Source of the DNA: UBA8437 sp003445035
GTDB taxonomy: Bacteria > Planctomycetota > Planctomycetia > Planctomycetales > Planctomycetaceae
Assembly: GCA_937901285.1 (NCBI GenBank)
Contig: CALCHI010000545.1
Span: 1-7,243, forward strand
Direction: 5' to 3'
Length of the DNA stretch: 7,243 bases
In this document: one piece after another, positions 1-6,077 of the stretch
Layout: each line of letters starts with the position of its first letter
Numbering within the stretch: the stretch's first letter is position 1
The notes under the pieces: model-generated
The model's database searches: none
What the model was told of the DNA's origin: nothing
What the model saw: the letters and a program-made list of their open reading frames with translations, nothing else
Program-made: the position numbers and the translations under genes

Positions 1-720
1 ACCGGTGATGGCGACACCGAGATCAAAGCCGAGGATGTCTCGCAGGTCGGCATCGTCGAGTCCGCCGGAGACGATCGCTGCAGCACCAATCTGGATGGCC
101 CGCCTGACCGCGTCTCCGGTCACCCGGCCACCTCCGACAATCACCGCTCCGGCCATCTCGTCGCTGATCCGGTCGGCGGACAATTCCTGTTCGGGATTTT
201 CACAGGCCATCGCGATCGGCCCCATTGTCTCGCCGCCGATCCCGAAGATGCCCTGTATGAAGCACACGTCGCTTTCGACCGTCACTCCCTCGCCTTCGAT
301 CACCTCGACGACTTCGCCGGAGACGTAGGCGGTCACCTGGACAGGCAAGGGCGTGCCCCGGATGATCACCTGGCCGGTGACGTTGGAGATCGTCTCGACC
401 GTCCCGGCGGCTCGCGAGGCACAGGTGGACTTGAACATCCCGAAAATGCCCTTCGTCTGTGCCAGGATCGTCCCGTCTTCGACGGTGTCGCCTTCGGCCA
501 GCAGCATGCACTCGGGGACGTCGGCCGGTGGCATCGAGAGCATGTTGGCCACATTCATCGGCGTGATATTGCCGGGCATGAACGTCTCGGCCACCACGTC
601 GGAAGCTCTCACCCGGTCGCCGACCGATTTGAGCACCGTGCCGGAGATGGGCAGGATTCGCCGCACGCGGTGTTGCGTGTGCGGGGTGACCTTCAATCCG
701 GGGGTGTAGGCCTGTGCCAT
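1..720 (-). CDS. Conserved protein of unknown function with two sandwich-barrel-like segments, partial (C-terminus outside window)
   Basis: The minus-strand frame stays open from the ATG at 720..718 to the window edge, giving 240 residues with no stop. It begins MAQAYTPGLKV. Residues 21-46 (RILPISGTVL, then GDRVRASDVVAET) and 76-90 (EGDTVEDGTILAQTK) have the pattern of biotinyl/lipoyl-like or barrel-sandwich-hybrid folds: a glycine turn, then 'GD.V..G..LA'. A second segment, about 105-160, repeats this style (GTVETISNVTGQV, then YVSGEVVEVIEGEGV). A GIFG motif occurs twice, at 91-94 and 157-160, each closing a segment. Residues 188-240 turn glycine-rich and alternate helix and strand (GAVIVGGGRV, IVSGGLDDADL), suggesting a separate alpha/beta domain. 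The start is supported by an AGGG overlapping the stop codon of the upstream MutL-type gene, 11 bp away. I do not recognise a named family; biochemical function is unknown, but co-translation suggests it works with the ATPase. Confidence 0.85.
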   Translation of the reverse strand, partial: MAQAYTPGLKVTPHTQHRVRRILPISGTVLKSVGDRVRASDVVAETFMPGNITPMNVANMLSMPPADVPECMLLAEGDTVEDGTILAQTKGIFGMFKSTCASRAAGTVETISNVTGQVIIRGTPLPVQVTAYVSGEVVEVIEGEGVTVESDVCFIQGIFGIGGETMGPIAMACENPEQELSADRISDEMAGAVIVGGGRVTGDAVRRAIQIGAAAIVSGGLDDADLRDILGFDLGVAITG

Positions 721-729
721 CAGCGGTTG

Positions 730-733
730 CCCT
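730..733 (-). promoter_or_regulatory. Ribosome binding site overlapping the mutL-like stop codon
   Basis: The minus strand reads AGGG at 733..730, nine bases before the ATG at 720. Its first two bases are the AG of the TAG stop (734..732) of the preceding gene. This geometry fits translational coupling and supports the ATG at 720 as the real start. Confidence 0.5.
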
Positions 734-2579
734 AGTTCAGCCTGGCGAGATCTGCCAGTCCCAGTGCGTTTGACCAGTCGGTGACCGCCTGGCGGCAGGC
801 GGTCCGGTCCTCGGGCAAATCCAACGGTCGTCCGCGACCGTCCAGCAGCAGCCCGACGGTGCCGCCACGGACCGTTCGTGTCACGGTCTTGCCCGCACCG
901 GCCCCGATATCGAAATTGCGGGCCGGCTCGATTGTCGCTTCGGCGGTCTCGCCGTCGGCCAGCGGCAGCAGCCTGAGTTCACCGACGGAGATCTCACCAG
1001 TGGTGTCAATGCTCGTGCCACTGACCTGGAAACCGAAACAGGTCTTGCCCGGCTTGCCGGCACCCTTGGGTGCGACACAGGTGCCCAGGTAAATCAGGCA
1101 GTCCCGCTCGAAGACCTGGACGGCCGCCTCGGCATGCACCTGGGCCAAAACGCCCAGGTGGGGCATCATGAAAATGCTGTCCTTGGCCAATGTCGTGATC
1201 CCCTCGGGTTGAAAGGCGTCGACGAGCATGGCCGCGGTCTGCTGCATTCGGGGCGCGTGAGAGAGTACGCCGCCGGAGGCGACCAGCAGGTCCAGGGCCA
1301 TGTTGTCGACGATCGTCTGGCCACCGATTTCCTGGCTGAACGTGTCGCCGATGGTCCGTTGCTGCTGGACACCCTTGAGTGTCGTGGCGAACTCCTTGTG
1401 TTGCACGTAGGCCAGTCTCAGGGCCTCCCGGGCGACCGCCTGTTCAAACAGCAGTGACTCGAGCGTCTGGGGAATTGTCGTCGGCCGGATCATCTTGTTC
1501 TTGACCCGGTTCCGCAGTTCCCGCTCGTCCATCTCGAAGGGAACCCATCGCAGGATCCTGGGCAGCGTGGCCTCGGCACAGACGTTGGAGATCGAGTAGC
1601 TCATGCCGAGATTGGCACTGACGGTTCGGTTGAAGGTTCCGTCGAAGACACTGAACACGTCGGTAGTGGCTCCTCCGATGTCGACACCCACCGCGTTGAC
1701 ATTTCGCTGCGTGGCGATCTGCTGCAGGATGTTTCCCACCGCACCGGGTGTGGGCATGATCGGCGCGTTGGTCCAGGACATCAGCTTGTCGTACCCGGGG
1801 GCGTGGGCCATGACGTGTTCCAGGAACAGGTCGTGGATCATGTCTCGTGCCGGCCCCAGATTCTCACGCTCCATCGTCGGCCGCAGGTTGTCGACCAGCG
1901 AAAGTTCGACGCTCTCGTCAAAGGTTGCTTCGATCGGCTCTCTCGCGTCGACGTTTCCAGCGAAGATCACCGGCATGCGGTATTCCCCGCCGAACCGCGG
2001 TTGCGGCTTGGCCGGAGCCACCAACTCGGCGATCTGGACCACGTGGGTCGTGGTGCCACCGTCGGTTCCACCGGAAATCAGTATCATGTCCGGTCGCAGT
2101 TCACGAATCCGTTGGATCTGTTCGTGTGGCAACCGCTTGTCGTTGGTGGCGATGGTGTCCATCACGATCGCCCCGGCTCCCAGGGCAGCTCGCTTGGCGC
2201 TGGCAGCAGTCATTTCCCGGACCACCCCGGCGACCATCATCTGCAACCCACCTCCGGCACTGGAGGTGGAGATGTAGAGGTCGCAACCTTCCGTCTCGGT
2301 CGCCGGACGGATCACCTGGCCGTCATCGTCGATCAGGCGACGGCCGGCCAACTCCCCGACCTCGGTCACCGAATTGACCACGCCCATCGTCACATCGGCA
2401 GCGGGTTCCTCAACCGTCGTGGGGGCTTCCCCGCGAAACGTCTGCCGATACTCTCCATCGACCTTTTCGATCAGGATCGCCTTGGTCGTCGTGCTACCGC
2501 AGTCGGTCGCCAGGATCACGTTGATCCGATCGAGATCGACCGGTGTGTGAACAGCGGGAGTGGATGAGGAGTCGGCCAT
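732..2579 (-). CDS. mutL: MutL/GlmL-family ASKHA ATPase, long form (glutamate mutase L-like)
   Basis: This 615-residue protein carries the nucleotide-binding signatures of the actin/hexokinase/Hsp70 superfamily in MutL style. Phosphate-1 is DCGSTTTKA at 26-34, and STSSAGGGLQMMVAG lies at 104-118. SGGTDGG at 169-175 is typical of MutL, phosphate-2 is VGVDIGGATTDVFSV at 297-311, and an adenosine-type ASGGVLSH lies at 434-441. In clostridia, mutL lies between the two glutamate mutase subunit genes and is thought to act on the adenosylcobalamin mutase as a chaperone or reactivator; that role is not proven. Those proteins are about 460 residues, so residues from about 480 to 615 form an extra C-terminal region ending in GGTVGLLLDGRGRPLDLPE. 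The protein is soluble, with no signal peptide. It is not the DNA mismatch repair MutL, which shares only the name. The start at 2579 has no clear ribosome binding site but lies 12 bp after the previous stop, so coupling is likely. No mutase subunit is visible in the window. Confidence 0.9.
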   Translation of the reverse strand: MADSSSTPAVHTPVDLDRINVILATDCGSTTTKAILIEKVDGEYRQTFRGEAPTTVEEPAADVTMGVVNSVTEVGELAGRRLIDDDGQVIRPATETEGCDLYISTSSAGGGLQMMVAGVVREMTAASAKRAALGAGAIVMDTIATNDKRLPHEQIQRIRELRPDMILISGGTDGGTTTHVVQIAELVAPAKPQPRFGGEYRMPVIFAGNVDAREPIEATFDESVELSLVDNLRPTMERENLGPARDMIHDLFLEHVMAHAPGYDKLMSWTNAPIMPTPGAVGNILQQIATQRNVNAVGVDIGGATTDVFSVFDGTFNRTVSANLGMSYSISNVCAEATLPRILRWVPFEMDERELRNRVKNKMIRPTTIPQTLESLLFEQAVAREALRLAYVQHKEFATTLKGVQQQRTIGDTFSQEIGGQTIVDNMALDLLVASGGVLSHAPRMQQTAAMLVDAFQPEGITTLAKDSIFMMPHLGVLAQVHAEAAVQVFERDCLIYLGTCVAPKGAGKPGKTCFGFQVSGTSIDTTGEISVGELRLLPLADGETAEATIEPARNFDIGAGAGKTVTRTVRGGTVGLLLDGRGRPLDLPEDRTACRQAVTDWSNALGLADLARLN

Positions 2580-2591
2580 CCGTGTCGGCTT

Positions 2592-2966
2592 TCAGTCCGT
2601 TGAAGCAGCCTGGGCGGTTTCCACCGCGGTGTCTGTTTGGTCAGCGGCCCGGGTTTCCAACTCGCATTCCCGCTCCTCGATCCGCGTGCAGATGTAGTCG
2701 ATGGCTCCCCGCTGTTCGAGGAACTCAGCGAAATCGTCACACCCACCGGAATTGGTCAGAACGGAAACAAAGGGGGAGAAGAAGTGCAGGGCCTGGGAGC
2801 CGAGAAAGTTGAGCGGTCGACTCATTTCGAGCGCCATCAACGTCGGGGCTGCCAGCCCGCGGCGAACAACCTCCTTGATGACACGGTCCACCGCCCGTTT
2901 TTGGGCGTCGGTTGGCTCGGCCGGACCGGGTGGATCGACGGCGAAAGCGTGCTTGAGCCACTGCAC
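2592..2966 (-). CDS. Conserved small protein of unknown function, first gene of the MutL cassette
   Basis: This is a 124-residue protein starting at a GTG (2966..2964) as MQWLKHAFAVDPPGPAEPT. The frame remains open further upstream, but that part is arginine-rich, overlaps tatD antisense and looks non-coding. The GTG has a strong AGGGAGGG eight bases ahead. Residues 20-37 form a basic helix. Residues 43-70 are the core, EMSRPLNFLGSQALHFFSPF, which is hydrophobic and aromatic and could be one membrane-associated helix or a buried helical hairpin. Residues 76-101 look like an amphipathic helix (FAEFLEQRGAIDYICTRIEE). The tail is acidic and low in complexity. I believe similar small proteins with an 'EM.RPL.FL..Q' core exist in other phyla, from memory and unchecked. 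It lies 12 bp upstream of the MutL-type gene and so is probably its partner. No catalytic motif is visible. Confidence 0.8.
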   Translation of the reverse strand: MQWLKHAFAVDPPGPAEPTDAQKRAVDRVIKEVVRRGLAAPTLMALEMSRPLNFLGSQALHFFSPFVSVLTNSGGCDDFAEFLEQRGAIDYICTRIEERECELETRAADQTDTAVETAQAASTD

Positions 2967-2974
2967 GGGGCGGA

Positions 2975-2982
2975 CCCTCCCT
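2975..2982 (-). promoter_or_regulatory. Strong Shine-Dalgarno deciding a GTG start
   Basis: The minus strand reads AGGGAGGG at 2982..2975, eight bases before the GTG at 2966. It is the best ribosome binding site in the window and the main reason for choosing GTG over the longer open frame or the internal ATG codons. Confidence 0.7.
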
Positions 2983-2993
2983 GAACTCCCCAC

Positions 2994-3011
2994 GTCCGAC
3001 ACGTGCCGGAC
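2994..3011. promoter_or_regulatory. 18 bp near-palindrome, possible operator or leader hairpin
   Basis: The plus strand reads GTCCGACACGTGCCGGAC, which pairs with itself at eight of nine positions around a central CACGTG. The one mismatch becomes a G-U wobble in minus-strand RNA, so a 7 bp stem with an ACGT loop is possible. It lies 27 bp before the GTG start of the MutL cassette. No run of T follows, so it is not an intrinsic terminator. A weak promoter-like pair (CTGTCA at 3054..3049 and TATCTT at 3030..3025, spacer 18) lies just upstream, which would place the palindrome near the transcript start. That promoter matches only four of six bases in each box. Confidence 0.35.
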
Positions 3012-3097
3012 CCTGAACGGCGACAAGATACCGCGCGACCGGTGGAATTGACAGCCTGTGGACTCGCGGCAGCGGACCGGATCCTGGCGTCGGCCGA

Positions 3098-3886
3098 TCA
3101 ACCGTTTGTGGGCTCTGCGAGTCCGAACAATCGCAACGCGTTGGCGGTTGTCGCCTCGGCCAGTTCTTCGATCCCGATCCCCTGGACCTCGGCCAGGCAC
3201 TCGGCGGTGTGCCGCACCCAGGCCGGTTCGTTTCGCTTGCCCCGGTTGGGCATCGGGGCCAGGTAGGGCGCGTCGGTCTCGACCAGCAGCCTCTCCAGCG
3301 GCACCTCCGCGGCCGCTGCCCGCAACTCGTCGTTCTTCTTGAAGGTCAGCATCCCGGCCAGCGAGATGTGCATGCCGAGTTCGACACAGCGGGCAGCGGT
3401 GGCCTGGTCTCCGGCAAAGGAGTGCATGATTCCGGCCAGGGGACCCTTGGCGGCTTCGCGTTCCAGTTCGCTCACCACGTCGGCTTCGGCTTCGCGGCAG
3501 TGCACGACGAACGGCAGGTCGTGCTCTCGGGCCAGTTGCATGTGGCGACGAAACATCTCGGCCTGCTGCTCGATCGGTGTGTGGTCCCAGTAGCGGTCGA
3601 GGCCGGTTTCACCGACGGCGACGACCCCCGGGGCGGTGACCAGTTCGAGGATGTCCTGCCAGTCCGACTCGGTTGATTCGGCCACGTAGTTGGGCTGGAT
3701 GCCGACGACGGCGTGCACGGTGGCGAAGCGATCGGCCAGTTCGACCGCCGCCCGGCTGGTGGCGGAGTTGATCCCGATGGTGGCCAGGCCGATGAGTCCG
3801 GCGTCCACGGCGCGGGCAACGACGTCGTCGACCTCGCCAAAAAACGCTTCCTCGTCGAGGTGGCAGTGGGTGTCGAAGAGCCGCAT
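3098..3886 (-). CDS. tatD: TatD-family metal-dependent hydrolase (DNase)
   Basis: This 262-residue protein has the TatD/amidohydrolase TIM-barrel pattern and the usual length. Expected metal ligands are all visible: H7 and H9 in FDTHCHLD, E93 in VGETGLD, H129 in FVVHCRE, H155 in MHSFAG and D205 in ETDAPYLAP. The family also shows at 97-120 (DRYWDHTPIEQQAEMF) and 214-219 (NRGKRN). Family members are cytoplasmic nucleases, reported to act 3' to 5' on single-stranded DNA or RNA and to take part in DNA repair or quality control. It could equally be one of the close YcfH/YabD-type paralogues, which sequence alone does not separate. The ATG at 3886 is preferred over one 11 codons upstream (3919), because family proteins start directly at 'M.LFDTH.H' and the longer form overlaps the preceding gene. 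The gap to that gene is 10 bp, and the upstream GAGA is only a weak ribosome binding site. Confidence 0.93.
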   Translation of the reverse strand: MRLFDTHCHLDEEAFFGEVDDVVARAVDAGLIGLATIGINSATSRAAVELADRFATVHAVVGIQPNYVAESTESDWQDILELVTAPGVVAVGETGLDRYWDHTPIEQQAEMFRRHMQLAREHDLPFVVHCREAEADVVSELEREAAKGPLAGIMHSFAGDQATAARCVELGMHISLAGMLTFKKNDELRAAAAEVPLERLLVETDAPYLAPMPNRGKRNEPAWVRHTAECLAEVQGIGIEELAEATTANALRLFGLAEPTNG

Positions 3887-3896
3887 GGCGACGGTC

Positions 3897-4319
3897 TCAA
3901 TCGGCCGCGAGCGTGCCAAGTTCTTCGAGCGTCCGCTGTTCCTCGGCCGCCGCGTCGGCGATCAGGCCCTCGGCCTGTTCGTCCCCCCGGCAGGCCGTCG
4001 CCGCCTTCTTGAGCGTCTCGAGGATCACTTCCTGGTTGGCGATCAGTCTCGGGTAGAGATTCTCCAGCGAGACGAAGTGCAGGTCGGTGTACTTCGTGGG
4101 GAATCGTCCGAATTCGATCGTCGCGTCGCGGTCTCCGAGCAGTTCAACCAGGCGGGCAATTTGCAGTTGTTGCCGGCGACGGAACAGGTCCAGCGCGACC
4201 AACTCGGTGTCGTCGTCTCCGGCCGTCCAGGGACCGCACTCGCCGGTGTACTGCACCAGGCTGCTGGTCAGAGCGGCCAGGGCGTTGTTGAGCGCGGAAT
4301 TGGTCGTCGAGTCGGGCAT
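3897..4319 (-). CDS. Conserved hypothetical helical protein between nuoN and tatD
   Basis: This is a 140-residue protein starting MPDSTTNSAL, with no signal peptide or membrane segment. It appears to hold four helices at about 8-26, 38-62, 80-107 and 113-138. The second and third are joined by a conserved-looking loop, EFGRFPTKYTDLHFVSLENL (69-88). An ECGPWT motif lies at 27-32. A four-helix, ferritin-like bundle is a possibility, but I cannot point to a convincing set of metal ligands, so function is unknown. The phrasing (QYTGECGPWT, PTKYTDLHFVSL) reminds me of planctomycete proteins, from memory only. Coding is supported by length, by an amino-acid pattern unlike the shadow frames, and by fit into a unidirectional row: 59 bp after nuoN and 10 bp before tatD. 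There is no purine-rich ribosome binding site; the bases before the ATG are CTCTCCTC. Confidence 0.8.
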   Translation of the reverse strand: MPDSTTNSALNNALAALTSSLVQYTGECGPWTAGDDDTELVALDLFRRRQQLQIARLVELLGDRDATIEFGRFPTKYTDLHFVSLENLYPRLIANQEVILETLKKAATACRGDEQAEGLIADAAAEEQRTLEELGTLAAD

Positions 4320-4344
4320 GAGGAGAGAGGTGCGGAGGTTGCGG
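4320..4344 (-). promoter_or_regulatory. C-rich leader before the 140-residue gene, copy 2 of a shared motif
   Basis: On the minus strand the leader contains CCGCAACCTCCGCAC (4344..4330), then CTCTCT and CCTC directly before the ATG. The same arrangement precedes nuoN (6060..6032). It is pyrimidine-rich where a Shine-Dalgarno sequence would normally lie. Its role is unknown; it may be an unstructured translation-initiation region. Confidence 0.35.
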
Positions 4345-4378
4345 TTTCCGTGGAGGCGGTGTCGCGGCCGTGGGAGAT

Positions 4379-6031
4379 CTATTTTTCCGGGGATGTTGAT
4401 GCCCCGGCCTGGTCGGCCGCGGGAACGGTGATCGTATCATGGGCGACCCGTTCGGCGGCCAGGCTCAACTTACCGATCAAGGGGGACATTCCCAACAGCA
4501 GGATCGGAACGGTCAACAGCAACACGAAGACGGTTTCGGTTGATCCGGTTCGGGCCGAGCGGGCGTCCTCGGGGCGATCGGCGATGAACATCGCCACGGG
4601 CACTTTCAGGTAATAGAACAGGCTGAAGACGGTGTTGAGCAGGGCGAATCCGACCAGGGCCCCCATCGACCAGTGGATGCTGGCGGCCTCCCAGACCGGG
4701 GCCAATACGAAGAACTTGGCGACGAAGCCACCCAGTGGAGGAAGCCCGACGAGGCTGAACAGGCAGACGGCCATCATCACGCACAGCCACGGGCACTCGC
4801 TCTTCAGTCCCCGGTAATCGGCGATCTCCTCGCTGTAGGTCCTGTTGCGGATCAATGCCACGATCGCGAATGCACCGAAGTTCATGAACAGGTAGACAGA
4901 CAGGTAAAACAGCACGCCCTCGATGCAGTCGGCAGCCAGTATCTTGTTGCCGTCTTCGAGTGCGACGAGCATGGCGGCGACGCCGGTCAGCATGTAACCG
5001 GCGTGGGCGATGGTCGAATAGGCGAGCATCCGCTTGACGTTGGTCTGGAAGTAGGCGGCCAGGTTGCCGAAGGTCGAACTGACCACGGCGATCACGCCCA
5101 GGCCGATCGCCAGCGGCACCGCCAGGTCACCGAAACCGGTCAACTGGTGGACCACCCGGATCAACAGGGCAAACGCGGCGGCCTTGGAGGCGACCGAGAG
5201 GAATCCACCCACCTCGGCCGGGGCCCCCTCGAACGCGTCGGGACACCAGAAGTGGAAGGGGACCAGCGAGAGCTTGAAGGCCAGGCCGACCAGCATCATC
5301 ATCACGCCCAGCACGATCGTGCGGACAGCGGCCGTCGACATGGCCGTGCCGACTCCACCTTCACCGGAGAGCAATTCGCCGAGCTTCTCGGCGACCAGGT
5401 GCAACTGTCCGGTTCCGAGCATTCCCGCGACCAGGCTGGTGCCGTAGAGCATCACCCCGGCGGCCCCGGCACCGTAGACCACGTACTTCAACGCCGCTTC
5501 GCTGCTGAGACGTTTCCCCTTCAGGAAGCCGACCATCACGTAGCTGGGCACACTGGCCATTTCGACGGCCAGGAACAGCATCAGCAGGTGGTTGGCCGAG
5601 GCCATCAGCATCATGCCGATCGTGGCACCGATCAGCAGGGTGTAGAAATCGGGGCCGTCCTCGTTGTCGGGGATCCCGCTGAGAACCGTCAACGCAATCA
5701 CCAGTACCAGGAAGACCAGCAGGAACAGCCGGAAAAAGACCGTCAGCCCGTCGTTGACCAGCAGCCCGCTGAACAACTGGGCGTCCTCGCCGGCCTGGTA
5801 CGCGTCGGGGCCGTTGGCGTAGACGTTGCCGAACGCGATGCCGAAGGCGATCAGTGTTCCGGCCATGGCGATCCAGTGACCGGGCATCTTGCGGTCGATG
5901 CCCAGCAGCCGACCCAGCAGCAGGGCGACCACTGTGCCGCACAGTACCAGCTCCGACAGGAACGCCGTCACGTCACTGCCGATCTGGGTCGGCAGTTCGG
6001 TGATCAGTTGGTCGATTGAATTGGCCAGCAT
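4379..6031 (-). CDS. nuoN: NADH-quinone oxidoreductase subunit N (complex I)
   Basis: This 550-residue integral membrane protein is one of the three antiporter-like proton-channel subunits of respiratory complex I. The channel residues known from E. coli NuoN are present: E157 in FLAVEMASVPSY, K182 in ALKYVVYG, K253 in GLAFKLSLVPFHFW, K283 in SVASKAAAF and K439 in GGFVAKFF. These fit E133, K158, K217, K247 and K395 of E. coli with steadily growing offsets. K333 in NVKRMLAYSTIAHAGYM is also typical. About 14 membrane segments are expected. The chain is longer than the usual 480-500 residues, owing to loops at about 70-90 and 205-232 and a polar tail after 520. It follows nuoM by 46 bp, the standard nuo gene order. 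The ATG has no Shine-Dalgarno sequence, the leader being A/C-rich. Transcription with the upstream nuo genes is expected. I see no sign of decay. Confidence 0.96.
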   Translation of the reverse strand: MLANSIDQLITELPTQIGSDVTAFLSELVLCGTVVALLLGRLLGIDRKMPGHWIAMAGTLIAFGIAFGNVYANGPDAYQAGEDAQLFSGLLVNDGLTVFFRLFLLVFLVLVIALTVLSGIPDNEDGPDFYTLLIGATIGMMLMASANHLLMLFLAVEMASVPSYVMVGFLKGKRLSSEAALKYVVYGAGAAGVMLYGTSLVAGMLGTGQLHLVAEKLGELLSGEGGVGTAMSTAAVRTIVLGVMMMLVGLAFKLSLVPFHFWCPDAFEGAPAEVGGFLSVASKAAAFALLIRVVHQLTGFGDLAVPLAIGLGVIAVVSSTFGNLAAYFQTNVKRMLAYSTIAHAGYMLTGVAAMLVALEDGNKILAADCIEGVLFYLSVYLFMNFGAFAIVALIRNRTYSEEIADYRGLKSECPWLCVMMAVCLFSLVGLPPLGGFVAKFFVLAPVWEAASIHWSMGALVGFALLNTVFSLFYYLKVPVAMFIADRPEDARSARTGSTETVFVLLLTVPILLLGMSPLIGKLSLAAERVAHDTITVPAADQAGASTSPEK

Positions 6032-6060
6032 GAGGTTGTTGTGTGCGGGAGGGGTTGCGG
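6032..6060 (-). promoter_or_regulatory. C-rich, G-poor leader before nuoN, copy 1 of a shared motif
   Basis: On the minus strand the leader contains CCGCAACCCCTCCCGCAC (6060..6043), an ACAACAA stretch and CCTC directly before the ATG. It matches the leader at 4344..4320 apart from three extra C and a different filler. The low G content predicts little RNA structure, which could allow initiation without a Shine-Dalgarno sequence. Confidence 0.35.
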
Positions 6061-6077
6061 GTGTTCAGTCCAGGAGA

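Noticed and set aside
1803..2567. A 254-codon plus-strand open frame opposite the MutL-type gene, with two others over 1603-2377.
   Set aside because: They overlap one another and the motif-rich ATPase gene. Their composition is that of GC-rich shadow frames.
732..2579. DNA mismatch repair MutL.
   Set aside because: The motifs are ASKHA phosphate loops (DCGSTTTKA, DIGGATTD), not the GHKL ATPase motifs of the repair protein. Only the gene name is shared.
3025..3054. A possible promoter in the spacer before the MutL cassette (CTGTCA, 18 bp, TATCTT).
   Set aside because: Only four of six bases match in each box, which is common by chance, so it is mentioned with the palindrome and not called as a feature.
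2967..3200. The upstream extension of the 124-residue protein to an ATG at 3200.
   Set aside because: It is arginine-rich, overlaps the 3' end of tatD antisense-style on the same strand in another frame, and is made unnecessary by the strong ribosome binding site before the GTG at 2966.
3887..3919. The longer TatD start at 3919.
   Set aside because: It would overlap the preceding gene and add 11 residues before the conserved family N-terminus.
3690..4613. A 307-codon plus-strand open frame spanning tatD, the 140-residue gene and the end of nuoN.
   Set aside because: It crosses three minus-strand genes and their spacers and shows no domain or start signal.
4673..6019. A 448-codon plus-strand open frame opposite nuoN.
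   Set aside because: It lies wholly antisense to a clear nuoN, is extremely rich in Q, H, G and D as expected from reading hydrophobic codons backwards, and has no recognisable motif.
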